Shown here: positions 24,029 through 30,895 of the stretch, piece after piece
Layout of the letters: each line of letters begins with the position of its first letter
How positions within the stretch are numbered: the first letter of the stretch is position 1
IMG/VR virus record: IMGVR_UViG_3300000101_000053
Coordinates: 1 to 37,420 of that record
Source: a virus
DNA: 37,420 nt
Reading direction: 5' to 3' (one strand)
The notes under the pieces: generated by a model
What the model saw: the letters and a program-made list of their open reading frames with translations, nothing else
What the model was told of the DNA's origin: nothing
Databases searched by the model: none
Translations under genes and position numbers: made by a program

Positions 24029-24682
24029 TCATATCAAATCAATTAAAGGTGTTGGTAATATTCCCATACAGCTTAAATACATTCTCATGCATAAGCCTGG
24101 GTAACCTGTTAATTCGCATATTGTTTTTAGTGCTGCTTCGCTATATGCAGGTGGGGTCCATTCCATGAGTTCACATGTTTCAGAGGGCAACAATAGTTTG
24201 TTGCCATTATACAACAATCCGTAGTAAGATAACATTATTTGTGTTATCATGTCTTCAGAACCTGTTTTGTATGTGGCTATTTGATATGGCTTGTTGGCTG
24301 CGATCTTTTCCCACTGTGACGATAAGTCCCACGTGTTTAGCATGTGTAGCGGTAGGTCTACACCTTGTGAGGTTACTAACCGTCGCTTGCATGCTATTAA
24401 ACATTTGACCGCAAAACATGTTTCATACGAGACATTTAGCTTTATTGGATTTATGTCTGGTGCCTTTATGTAATGCTCTTTCACCATGAGGTGTTGAGCT
24501 AATATGTGAGGTTTTTGCTCGCGGTCTCTGAAGTAATACTTCATGGTCGTGAATGGGTCCAACTGCCTATAAGCACATTCGCTTATAGGAGTTGAACCAT
24601 GAGGGAAGTCGACCTGAGTTATGGTCTTGACGATCAACTCACCCTTTTTTGCTTTTATGCAAAGATTCTTGATTGCTAACAT
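24029..24682 (-). CDS. Early paralogue family protein A
   Basis: This 217-residue protein has a predicted helical N-terminus and Cys/His scattered through it, but no known domain. Comparison with the gene at 25403-26023 shows shared blocks in the same order: VSYETCFAV versus VSWETSLML, RLVTSQG versus RLYSSRG, SSQWEKI versus STIWNKI, and ELTGYPGLCMRM versus KLPGLFIQHV. They are therefore paralogues. Both also share with the 131-residue gene at 24782 the start pattern of a helix, Cys and then a strand. The family is likely phage-specific and early. The frame continues past the stop (see 23855). Confidence 0.6.
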   Translation of the reverse strand: MLAIKNLCIKAKKGELIVKTITQVDFPHGSTPISECAYRQLDPFTTMKYYFRDREQKPHILAQHLMVKEHYIKAPDINPIKLNVSYETCFAVKCLIACKRRLVTSQGVDLPLHMLNTWDLSSQWEKIAANKPYQIATYKTGSEDMITQIMLSYYGLLYNGNKLLLPSETCELMEWTPPAYSEAALKTICELTGYPGLCMRMYLSCMGILPTPLIDLI

Positions 24683-24693
24683 ATTTTAATTTT

Positions 24694-24792
24694 TTAGAGT
24701 TCTCCAAGCTTATCATGTAGCCACTTTACAAAGTTGATTATAGCTACAGCTATTAACATTTGTTCAAAATCGCTTGGCTCATCAATAAGGTT
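24694..24792 (-). other. Short protein-like frame without a clear start
   Basis: Thirty-two codons plus a stop are open after the end of the 131-residue gene, in the +1 frame relative to it (EPSDFEQMLIAVAIINFVKW). The only ATG is at 24759, which would give a 21-residue hydrophobic peptide. It may be a tiny gene, or the tail of the upstream gene reached by frameshift. Nothing in the sequence is a classical slippery site. Confidence 0.3.
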
Positions 24793-25177
24793 TTAACTTC
24801 TTGTGATATTTGGCTATTAGCGGATGTTGTTCTAATCTTTCAGGTGTTAATCTACCAGGATTGTCGTCCACTAAGACCTCGTTTAGACACATGTCGATCA
24901 TAATCATCATAATCACTTGATCTGTATGTTTGGTATCGAACAGACATTCGATATGATACAAGTGGAAACGTTTCATATCCGGTATTTTGGCTATGAACTC
25001 ATTTACAGCATCATCTAGGAAGTGTAGCCTGAAGACATCTTCCACAGTCGCCTGTACGTATTTGACTGTTACTGGGTGTTGTTCGCCTTCAAACAAGATG
25101 TAGTTCACCTGTTCGAGTTGGAGTTTGGATTGATGTGCCCGTAGGCACATCTTTACTAGGTTATTTGTATGTAACAT
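24782..25177 (-). CDS. Early paralogue family protein B (short member)
   Basis: The 131-residue protein has an N-terminal helix with Cys (MCLRAHQSKLQLEQ), then VKYVQATVEDVFRLHFLDDAV, which parallels VYRQASVTDVFKCFFHNNDV of the gene at 25403. The matching region covers the first half; the second half is shorter than in its relatives. It is acidic, with no signal or TM segment. Likely the reduced member of the same family. The function is unknown. It ends just before a short protein-like frame in another phase (24694-24792). Confidence 0.6.
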   Translation of the reverse strand: MLHTNNLVKMCLRAHQSKLQLEQVNYILFEGEQHPVTVKYVQATVEDVFRLHFLDDAVNEFIAKIPDMKRFHLYHIECLFDTKHTDQVIMMIMIDMCLNEVLVDDNPGRLTPERLEQHPLIAKYHKKLKPY

Positions 25178-25180
25178 AAG

Positions 25181-25393
25181 TTAAGTATTTAATAAATAAA
25201 TATGTTCCAGATCCTTTTGACTGTTTAGGTCATAAAAGAAGTTTAAGACTTGAAACGTTATTGGCTTTATAATAATGTGTTTCTCCCACATGCTCTTTTT
25301 CACGAGAATCAATTCATTCTCGCATAAGACCTTTATTATTCCGAGTTTGTTTGTTTGTTTCTGTCTGACAAGGACATAGATTGGGTAGATCAT
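25181..25393 (-). CDS. Hypothetical protein, 70 residues
   Basis: A basic protein with alternating strands (IYPIYVLVRQKQTNKLGIIK) and a C-terminal helix (LNFFYDLNSQKDLEHIY). The start looks like a small beta-barrel or SH3-like strand pair, though this is only a pattern. It lies 9 bases after the stop of the gene at 25403 and 3 bases before the start of the next gene. Confidence 0.55.
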   Translation of the reverse strand: MIYPIYVLVRQKQTNKLGIIKVLCENELILVKKSMWEKHIIIKPITFQVLNFFYDLNSQKDLEHIYLLNT

Positions 25394-25402
25394 GATATTA
25401 TA

Positions 25403-26023
25403 TTATATTAGTTCAAATAACTCGTTTAGCGTTAGAACATTATTTGTTCTTCCGCATACGATCTTATTAAAATAAACATGCTCAGCGACATGTTGGATGA
25501 ATAAACCAGGTAGCTTTGATATCTGGAATAATGTTCTGGTCCTTATTTCAGATGATGACATAAAGTCCAGATCGCCTTTTAACATGCAGTTCATTTCCAT
25601 GAAGATGTTTGTGTACGAGGTTGATGAGACATATTGATCTCTGCCTAAACAGATTTTGTTCCAGATGGTTGACATCTCCTGAGTCGGGTGTAAATCCTTG
25701 ACACAAACTGGACCTCTGCTTGAATACAGGCGACCGTTTAAGGCATAATTGATTCTAAGCATTAAAGATGTTTCCCACGAGACGCATGCTAGAAGCGGCA
25801 TTAGTTTCTCAACGTGTGTGTTTGTATACGGTTCTGTTGATTCATCGATAAATGCCTGGACATCATTATTATGGAAGAAACATTTGAACACGTCTGTTAC
25901 AGACGCTTGTCTATAGACATGTTTTGTCTGGTGTGTTTGACCTGCCATTGTTGTTCTTTCCTCAACTGTTATGGACAGATTTTGATCGTATGCCTGTTGG
26001 CATAATTTGATTAAATCTTTCAT
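25403..26023 (-). CDS. Early paralogue family protein C
   Basis: The 206-residue protein is the best-matched partner of the gene at 24029 (shared blocks VSWETSLML, RLYSSRG, STIWNKI, KLPGLFIQ) and shares its N-terminal half with the gene at 24782 (ASVTDVFKCFF). It is helical, with several Cys and no recognisable catalytic motif. Its position near the start of the leftward early genes fits a role in host takeover or regulation, but that is inference. A perfect 11-bp hairpin lies upstream (26058-26083), between it and the next gene. Confidence 0.6.
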   Translation of the reverse strand: MKDLIKLCQQAYDQNLSITVEERTTMAGQTHQTKHVYRQASVTDVFKCFFHNNDVQAFIDESTEPYTNTHVEKLMPLLACVSWETSLMLRINYALNGRLYSSRGPVCVKDLHPTQEMSTIWNKICLGRDQYVSSTSYTNIFMEMNCMLKGDLDFMSSSEIRTRTLFQISKLPGLFIQHVAEHVYFNKIVCGRTNNVLTLNELFELI

Positions 26024-26057
26024 GATTAAAATTTTATATGTTATTCTACCAGCGAAA

Positions 26058-26083
26058 CCCTGTCAGCTAACAAGCTGACAGGG
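26058..26083 (-). terminator. Hairpin between early genes
   Basis: Perfect 11-bp stem CCCTGTCAGCT / AGCTGACAGGG with the loop AACA. On the minus strand it is followed by TTTCGCTGG, so the U run is short. It lies after the gene ending at 26099 and could be a weak terminator, attenuator or processing site. Confidence 0.6.
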
Positions 26084-26098
26084 TGTTGACTGGAGGAA

Positions 26099-26392
26099 TT
26101 AAACGTTTGTTCCGTATCCTGGTTCCGTGTCCAATCTGTGATTATGTATATCACTTAAGTAGTCTTCTATCTCCTCAATGTTCTTGTCATTGAACATGTG
26201 CTTGATCTCCATCAGTGTCGTTTCCAACTCTAACAATGATTCTGGGTACCAACTTTTTTGTCTCAGTACATGTTTAAATTCGTGTGGTCCTACCAACGCT
26301 TGTGAGTGTCCAAATGTTTCGTTGAAGACATGTGCTTGTTCACACTCGTCTTGTTGGATTAACAGTGAACAGATTAAATGTTTAAGAGTCAT
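26099..26392 (-). CDS. Hypothetical protein, 97 residues
   Basis: A helical protein with a Glu-rich C-terminus (NIEEIEDYLSDIHNHR) and FKHVLRQKSW in the centre, faintly similar to TKHVYRQASV of the gene at 25403; it may be a fourth, distant member of that family. No signal or TM segment. It is flanked on both sides by strong hairpins, which suggests that it is expressed as its own unit or with limited read-through. Confidence 0.5.
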   Translation of the reverse strand: MTLKHLICSLLIQQDECEQAHVFNETFGHSQALVGPHEFKHVLRQKSWYPESLLELETTLMEIKHMFNDKNIEEIEDYLSDIHNHRLDTEPGYGTNV

Positions 26393-26478
26393 AATCGAAA
26401 TTTTTATGTTAGTAAATAAATAAATAAGTTCTTCTATCTGTAATACCCTTCGAGTCAGGAGACTGTCAGGTTAAAATA

Positions 26479-26503
26479 CCACCAGTGTTCATAACACTGG
26501 TGG
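26479..26503 (-). terminator. Rho-independent terminator of the first early gene
   Basis: Perfect 11-bp stem CCACCAGTGTT / AACACTGGTGG with a 3-base loop. On the minus strand it is followed by TATTTTAACC. It lies 16 bases after the stop of the gene at 26520-26912 and probably ends or trims that transcript. Confidence 0.8.
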
Positions 26504-26519
26504 GTTTCGGAGATGTCTG

Positions 26520-26912
26520 TTACCAGACTTCTTTCGTTATTGCGGTGTGGAATAACTTCCCAGTTTCGTCATACATTCTGTAGAAACCCTTGTTTACTCG
26601 TTTATCCACAAATATGGATTTGACTTTCGCGATATGACTTGAATCACCAAATCCATGTCTGGAGTTGGGAAAGAAATTAACCCATGTCCCAATCCGTTCC
26701 ACTGCTTGTTTGTAGACTTCAGTGGTTTTGATTGATTCACCATTTATGGTTGTTGAACCAGGTCTGGTTCGGACTACAGGTTTCGGTGCTAGTTCTTTGA
26801 CTGGTTCTGGTGTAGTTTTAACTTCTGATGTGGTTTCAACTTCTGGTAACATTTGAGGTACTATACCAGGTTTGTGAGTTGGTAAAGTGGAAACTTCCTT
26901 TGATTTTGACAT
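26520..26912 (-). CDS. P/K/T-rich protein with DKRVN-FYR domain, member 2
   Basis: The 130-residue protein has a long Thr/Pro/Lys/Glu-rich, probably disordered N-terminus (EVETTSEVKTTPEPVKELAP) and a compact C-terminal domain ending IFVDKRVNKGFYRMYDE. The motif and layout match the protein at 23319-23750. It is the first leftward gene after the large AT-rich intergenic region and has its own terminator, so it is likely strongly and early expressed. A DNA- or protein-binding role is possible; the sequence does not show which. Confidence 0.7.
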   Translation of the reverse strand: MSKSKEVSTLPTHKPGIVPQMLPEVETTSEVKTTPEPVKELAPKPVVRTRPGSTTINGESIKTTEVYKQAVERIGTWVNFFPNSRHGFGDSSHIAKVKSIFVDKRVNKGFYRMYDETGKLFHTAITKEVW

Positions 26913-26987
26913 TTTAAAATATTTTATATGATTAATAAATAGCCATTAAAAAAAACCTACCCTCTGGGGGGAAATGAAAGTAGATTC

Positions 26988-27009
26988 AATCTGGATGTTA
27001 ATCCAGATT
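26988..27009. other. Hairpin in leader of the early transcripts
   Basis: Stem AATCTGGAT / ATCCAGATT (9 bp) with the loop GTTA. On plus it is followed by a T-rich stretch and on minus by mixed sequence. It may terminate stray rightward transcription into the AT-rich tract or shape the 5' end of the early mRNA. Confidence 0.5.
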
Positions 27010-27050
27010 ATGTTTTTATTTTTATTTTTAAATTATAATTTATTTGATGA

Positions 27051-27311
27051 AGTAAATATATATATAATATTTTAATAAAAAAAATTTTTTTAATATTATT
27101 TTTAAATTATTTTTAATATTATTTTATGATGTAAATATATATATAATATTTTAATAAAAAAAATTTTTTTAATATTATTTTTAAATTATTTTTAAATTAT
27201 AATATTAAATATATATGATTAAAAATAATTTTTTTATTTATTTTATGATGTAAATATAATAATAATATTTTAATAAAAAAAATTTTTTTAATATTATTTT
27301 TAAATTATTTT
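27051..27311. repeat. Three AT-rich direct repeats of about 62 bp
   Basis: Copies near 27051-27112, 27130-27192 and 27249-27311. Each begins with GTAAATAT, contains an AATATT-rich inverted repeat around an A8/T8 tract, and ends TTTTTAAATTATTTTT. These are nearly pure A+T and would melt easily and bend, as origin unwinding elements do. Confidence 0.85.
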
Positions 27312-27323
27312 TGGATATTTTTT

Positions 27324-27663
27324 ATAACGCATTGAGAATCAATTCATTATAATAATATTAAAAATAATTAAAAATTTATTATTATTTTGGTCAAAATATT
27401 ATAACGCATTGATTCTCAATATATTATATAATAAATAATAAATATTAAAATAAATATTAAATAATAATAATAATAAATATTATAAGGATTATAATAAATT
27501 TTTATTTTTTTTTTTCGGTTTTATTTTTTGGGGTTTTATTATTTATTTTTAATATTTTATTATAACCCATTGATTCTCAATAGGTTATAATATATAATGG
27601 CTTATGGCCTATTATTTATTATTATTTATTATTGGTCTAAGTGATTGATTATCAATCCGTTAT
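27324..27663. promoter_or_regulatory. Four copies of a 27-bp dyad
   Basis: Sites 27324-27350, 27401-27427, 27562-27588 and 27637-27663 share the core ATTGANNNTCAAT, flanked on the left by ATAACSC and on the right by NNRTTAT (weaker in the fourth copy). The third copy is nearly symmetrical over all 27 bp, with one mismatch. Spacings are 77, 161 and 75 bp. Symmetric sites of this kind are typical operators for a dimeric regulator or an initiator; the HTH protein at 19381 is one candidate binder. Confidence 0.75.
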
Positions 27664-27711
27664 AATATATAATGGCTTATTGCCTTTATTTATTTAATAA
27701 AAATTTTATAG
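27562..27711. repeat. 75-bp tandem duplication with promoter-like core
   Basis: Positions 27584-27616 and 27659-27691 match closely at an offset of 75 bp and share GTTATAATATATAATGGC followed by TTATNGCC. Each copy begins with one dyad site. The A/T-rich core may be a promoter or an unwinding element placed next to its operator. Confidence 0.8.
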
Positions 27712-27716
27712 GTTTG
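27709..27716 (+). promoter_or_regulatory. Possible plus-strand promoter -7 element
   Basis: TAGGTTTG fits the Bacteroidota -7 consensus TAnnTTTG and lies just before the first repeat block, upstream of the rightward packaging genes. No clear -33 element was found, and short words like this occur by chance. Confidence 0.35.
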
Positions 27717-27724
27717 TACATACT

Positions 27725-27831
27725 GAAGGTTCAGAAGGTTCAGAAGGTTCAGAAGGTTCAGAAGGTTCAGAAGGTTCAATAAAATTGAAGGTTCAATAAA
27801 AATTGAAGGTTCAATAAAAATTGAAAGTTCA
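27725..27831. repeat. Repeat block A (GAAGGTTCA units)
   Basis: Six directly adjacent copies of the 9-bp GAAGGTTCA start at 27725, followed by copies at 27787, 27805 and a variant (GAAAGTTCA) at 27823. The later ones are separated by ATAAAAATT. All are in the same orientation. Confidence 0.95.
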
Positions 27832-27935
27832 TTTGAATTGATTATAAATAAATCGAGGATCGCGATCTGGTACACATAATATTAAACCTAATGGATCCGA
27901 ATGTGATTCGTATATAATATAATATAAATAATCAC

Positions 27936-27951
27936 GATTCCTTAGAACGCG
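27936..27951 (-). repeat. Dispersed 16-bp word, copy 3 (inverted)
   Basis: GATTCCTTAGAACGCG on plus is the reverse complement of the words at 9212 and 22736. Here it sits between repeat blocks A and B, in a short stretch without GAASGTTCA units. The flanks differ from the other two copies. Confidence 0.85.
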
Positions 27952-27980
27952 CGAGAATGGATCGTGGTTCAGTCCTAATT

Positions 27981-28213
27981 GAAGGTTCAATAAGGATTGA
28001 AGGTTCAATAAGGATTGAAGGTTCAATAAAAATTGAAGGTTCAATAAAAATTGAAGGTTCAATAAAAATTGAAGGTTCAATAAAGCCTGAAACCTCACAG
28101 GCTCAATCAGGACTGAACGTTCAATCAGGACTGAACGTTCAATTAGGACTGAACCTTCAATTAGGACTGAACGTTCAATAAGGATTGAAGGTTCAATGGA
28201 TTCTGAACGTTCA
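27981..28213. repeat. Repeat block B (18-bp units)
   Basis: Twelve copies of GAASGTTCA (S = G or C; one GAACCTTCA) in two phased runs: 27981 to 28071 every 18 bp, and 28115 to 28205 every 18 bp, with a decayed unit (GAAACCTCA) at 28089 and an 8-bp phase shift between runs. The 9-bp spacers are ATAAAAATT, ATAAGGATT or ATNAGGACT. The spacer type changes from left to right, so the block grew in steps. Confidence 0.95.
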
Positions 28214-28286
28214 ATTTGAATTGAAAGTAACCAAATAGGTTATACCGTAATCAGATTGGTTACGTTCAGTGGATTCAATCCGTACT

Positions 28287-28376
28287 GAACCTTCAATTAG
28301 GACTGAACGTTCAATAAGGATTGAAGGTTCAATGGATTCAATTCGTACTGAACGTTCAATCCTTATTGAACGTTCA
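28287..28376. repeat. Repeat block C (18- and 27-bp spaced units)
   Basis: Five copies of GAASSTTCA at 28287, 28305, 28323, 28350 and 28368. The 27-bp step between the third and fourth equals one and a half units, so the true module is 9 bp. GAACGTTCA units sit in TGAACGTTCA, a perfect 10-bp palindrome. Confidence 0.95.
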
Positions 28377-28388
28377 ATAAATACTGAA

Positions 28389-28423
28389 AGGAGGGGCCCC
28401 CATGCGACCACAGAGCCTCTCCT
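28389..28423 (+). other. GC-rich palindrome and stem upstream of the small terminase
   Basis: GGGGCCCC (28393-28400) is a perfect 8-bp palindrome in otherwise AT-rich DNA. It is part of a 9-bp stem (28389-28397 with 28415-28423, one G-U pair). It lies just after repeat block C and about 120 bases before the small terminase start, where cos or pac sites often are. The stem resembles the hairpin at 22964-22986. Confidence 0.4.
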
Positions 28424-28517
28424 AGGTAACTCTGCTATCTGGAGAATAGCTGATGTAGACATATTGTTATCTAATAACTGCCCCACAGCACAGCCTAGGG
28501 GATTAATAAACTTTATC

Positions 28518-28958
28518 ATGGCATATAACTTAGAAAGACTAAAAAGATTAGCCTTAGAGGCTATAAAGGAAGAAGAGATAGTTTTCATATCTGAACTCCC
28601 TTTGTACTTACCGTGTGTTAGGACTACGTTCTATCATCACAAACTACACGAAGACAAAGACATCATAGAGGCTATACAGTATAATAAGATCTCGATTAAA
28701 GCGCAGCTTAGAAAGAATTGGGCCAAGTCTAAGAATGCTATACTTAATCTAGCTCTTTACCGGTTATTAGCCAATGACGATGAGCGTAAAAGGCTTATAC
28801 ATAATAAAGAAGACGTCGGCGAGCTAGGTAATAAACCTAATATTCCAGCTATATCCTGGACCACTAACAATATTAACATACAACCCACCGACACAAACCA
28901 ACAACCCTCAAACCCTATTGTCATCGACATCACGCCTAAAACCGATCCAGAATCATGA
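28518..28958 (+). CDS. terS: Small terminase subunit (putative)
   Basis: The 146-residue product begins at ATG 28518 (MAYNLERLKRLALEAIKEEE). The frame is open further upstream into the repeat array, but those 83 codons are low-complexity repeat translations, so this Met is preferred. The N-terminal third is a helix-rich region compatible with a DNA-binding domain (LYLPCVRTTFYHHKLHED), the middle is basic (AQLRKNWAKSKNA), and the tail is Pro/Thr-rich and probably flexible. It overlaps the large terminase start (ATGA), the usual arrangement. TerS would recognise the packaging site. Assignment rests mainly on position. Confidence 0.65.
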   Translation: MAYNLERLKRLALEAIKEEEIVFISELPLYLPCVRTTFYHHKLHEDKDIIEAIQYNKISIKAQLRKNWAKSKNAILNLALYRLLANDDERKRLIHNKEDVGELGNKPNIPAISWTTNNINIQPTDTNQQPSNPIVIDITPKTDPES

Positions 28959-30178
28959 TTGAATTGAATCCGAAGTTTAAAGAGATATTAACAACAGACA
29001 AGAGGATAATAATCGTTACTGGCGGAAGAGGGTCGTCAAAGTCCTTTTCTATAGCTACTATTGCTAACCTGCTTACATACGAAGTGGGACATAGGATATT
29101 GTTCACCAGATATACCATGACGTCAGCTAAGATTTCAGTTATACCTGAGTTCGAGGAGAAAATAGCATTGTTGGGTGTTCAGGAGCATTTTGCTGTTAGG
29201 CAGAATCAAATAGTTAACAGGGTTACAGGGTGTGACATTATCTTTAGAGGGTTAAGAGCTGGGTCCAGTACGCAGACAGCCAATTTGAAGTCTATACAGG
29301 GGATAACCACCTGGATATTAGATGAGGCTGAGGAGCTTGTAGATCAGGACGTGTATGATAAGCTGAATCTGTCTATTAGATCTAAGGCTGCTAAGAATAG
29401 AATAATACTGGTATTGAATCCTACTACTATAGACCATTGGATTTGGAAGGAGTATTTTGAGATGTCTCATAGGTATGATCAGATAGAAGGTTTTGACATA
29501 CCGATGTCAACTCATCCGGATGTACTCCATATACACGTAACCTATAAGGATAATGAACAAAATCTTAGTGAGTCGTTCTTAGCGGATTTAGAAAAGACCA
29601 AGATCAATAAACCTAATAAGTATAAACATAAGATCATAGGTGGATGGCTTGAAAGATCAGAGGGAGTAGTGTTCGAAAATTGGCAAGATGGCTTCTTTCC
29701 GTCAGCATTGCCTTATGTATATGTACAGGATTTAGGCTATTTTCCAGATCCGTTGACATTAGTGAAAATAGCGGTAGATAAGAAGAAGAGTATCATATAT
29801 ATAGATGAATTGGTATACGATGTTAAGCTATCAAACGAGGATATAATAAGGAAATATAGAGCTTTAGTGAAGAGGAGGAGAGACCTTATATTAACTGATA
29901 CTAACGAACCTAGGCTATCTGCGAATCTGAAGAAAGAAGGGTTTAACATGAAAAAGGTCTCTAAACGTAAAGTAACAGAAGGCATAAGAGAGATGCAAGA
30001 TTACTTGATTGTTGTAACGAAAAGAAGCTACAATGTGAAAAGAGAGCTTAGACTATATGTATGGAACAATAAAAAAGCATCTATACCAGTAGACTCAAAT
30101 AACCATGCAATGGACGCAATGCGGTATGGATATGAGTTCCTAACAACAAGAAGGTTCAAAATGAGGAAAAAAAATTAA
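28955..30178 (+). CDS. terL: Large terminase subunit (ATPase-nuclease)
   Basis: The 407-residue protein has the packaging ATPase core: a Walker A variant GGRGSSKS (residues 23-30), Walker B WILDEAEE (120-127), and a coupling motif around LVLNPTT. The nuclease half contains YVQDLGYFPDP, ILTDTNEP and NNHAMDAMRYG, giving the acidic residues of the RNase H-like site. It resembles the PBSX/Terminase_3 type. It packages DNA into proheads and cuts it at headful or cos sites. It follows the small terminase with a 4-base overlap, and a Bacteroidota-type -7 element lies after its stop. Confidence 0.95.
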   Translation: MIELNPKFKEILTTDKRIIIVTGGRGSSKSFSIATIANLLTYEVGHRILFTRYTMTSAKISVIPEFEEKIALLGVQEHFAVRQNQIVNRVTGCDIIFRGLRAGSSTQTANLKSIQGITTWILDEAEELVDQDVYDKLNLSIRSKAAKNRIILVLNPTTIDHWIWKEYFEMSHRYDQIEGFDIPMSTHPDVLHIHVTYKDNEQNLSESFLADLEKTKINKPNKYKHKIIGGWLERSEGVVFENWQDGFFPSALPYVYVQDLGYFPDPLTLVKIAVDKKKSIIYIDELVYDVKLSNEDIIRKYRALVKRRRDLILTDTNEPRLSANLKKEGFNMKKVSKRKVTEGIREMQDYLIVVTKRSYNVKRELRLYVWNNKKASIPVDSNNHAMDAMRYGYEFLTTRRFKMRKKN

Positions 30179-30209
30179 GACCTCTATGTCATTATTCAAA
30201 TTTAATTTA

Positions 30210-30217
30210 TACATTTG
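30210..30217 (+). promoter_or_regulatory. Bacteroidota-type promoter -7 element
   Basis: TACATTTG is an exact TAnnTTTG, 14 bases before the ATG at 30232 and after the TerL stop. The -33 TTG is not obvious. It would start a head-gene transcript separate from terminase. Confidence 0.55.
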
Positions 30218-30231
30218 TAAGAAAAACAACA

Positions 30232-30894
30232 ATGAATTTATTTGCTCTTTTATGCTGTTCTACTCCGGGAACCGCACTTACACCTTTAACGTCTAGAACA
30301 ACGCGTCAAAACTTTGGCGAAGTGCAAAGAGTTGTTTTTCAAAGACGTTTGAACGGAACCGTAGTTAATTCGTGGACTATAGGAACTGACGATCCTAAAT
30401 TAAAGGCCACCTGGACAACTACCAATGCGGCAGCAGATGCCACAAAAACTGTTTTCTCACCTTATACTGAAGGATTGGCATTCACACCAGGTGCAGCTAT
30501 CTCTTTTGGAGGCAATGGCGAAACTTTGGGTGGAACTCAAAGAAACGTCGGTAAAGAGCCTACAAACGTAGAGGGTATGTTCTACGGTTTATGGCAATCT
30601 ACCATTCAAGAAATTGAGGATCTGAATTGCGATGATATTAGCGTATTTTTGGTTAACGAATGTGGCCAAATTGCTGGAATCTCCGATGATCCGGTCACAC
30701 CAACGACTTTCAGAGGTTTCCCAATCGCGATTGGAACTTTATTCTTTGGGGATAAGAAAATTGGTGGTAAAACTGAAGATGACTCCAATGCAGTCAAATG
30801 GCAGTTTATCGCTGGTTGGTCTAAATACTTTACGGTGTTAACTCCAACTGATTTTAGCCCTGTAGATGATGCGTCGTTAAATACTATATTCTAA
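30232..30894 (+). CDS. Putative virion structural protein
   Basis: The 220-residue protein is beta-rich, with many Thr/Gly/Asn residues (AAADATKTVFSPYTEGLAF) and NECGQIAGISDDPV in the middle. A Leu/Cys-rich start (NLFALLCCSTPG) is short and weak as a signal peptide. It lies between TerL and the portal, directly after a good promoter element, and its codon use suggests high expression. A decoration, head-fibre or tail-tube-like structural role is possible; the sequence does not decide. It ends 1 base before the next gene. Confidence 0.55.
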   Translation: MNLFALLCCSTPGTALTPLTSRTTRQNFGEVQRVVFQRRLNGTVVNSWTIGTDDPKLKATWTTTNAAADATKTVFSPYTEGLAFTPGAAISFGGNGETLGGTQRNVGKEPTNVEGMFYGLWQSTIQEIEDLNCDDISVFLVNECGQIAGISDDPVTPTTFRGFPIAIGTLFFGDKKIGGKTEDDSNAVKWQFIAGWSKYFTVLTPTDFSPVDDASLNTIF

Positions 30895-30895
30895 T

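Larger units (their letters stand above)
26913..28517. other. 1.6-kb non-coding divergent control region
   Basis: No credible gene lies in this stretch, although the repeat arrays keep several frames open by chance. It separates leftward early genes from rightward late genes. From left to right it holds a hairpin (26988-27009), three AT-rich copies of about 62 bp (27051-27311), four 27-bp dyads (27324-27663), a 75-bp tandem duplication (27562-27711), a possible plus-strand -7 element, about 26 copies of GAASGTTCA in three blocks, a 10-bp palindrome GATCGCGATC near 27857, and a GC-rich palindrome near 28393. The AT bias between 27010 and 27560 is extreme. This is the best candidate for the replication origin and main switch. 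Confidence 0.8.

Noticed and set aside
24694-24792. Programmed +1 frameshift extending the 131-residue gene
   Set aside because: The open frame is suggestive, but the junction TAT-TGA has no re-pairing slippery sequence or stimulatory structure visible. Listed only as an uncertain frame.
27829-28181. Reading frames through the repeat array on both strands (IEGSIR-like or LLNLQF-like products)
   Set aside because: They arise because the repeat period is a multiple of three and lacks stops. They differ in every frame, have no coding bias beyond the repeat, and match no protein type; the DNA repeat itself is the signal.
27725-28376. CRISPR array
   Set aside because: The units are only 9 bp, spacers are 9 bp and similar to each other, and no cas genes are present. 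It is not a repeat-spacer array.
28424-28517. tRNA or tmRNA-like structure upstream of the small terminase
   Set aside because: Short stems are present (for example GTTAT/ATAAC), but no acceptor stem or T-arm consensus. More likely a leader or packaging-site structure.
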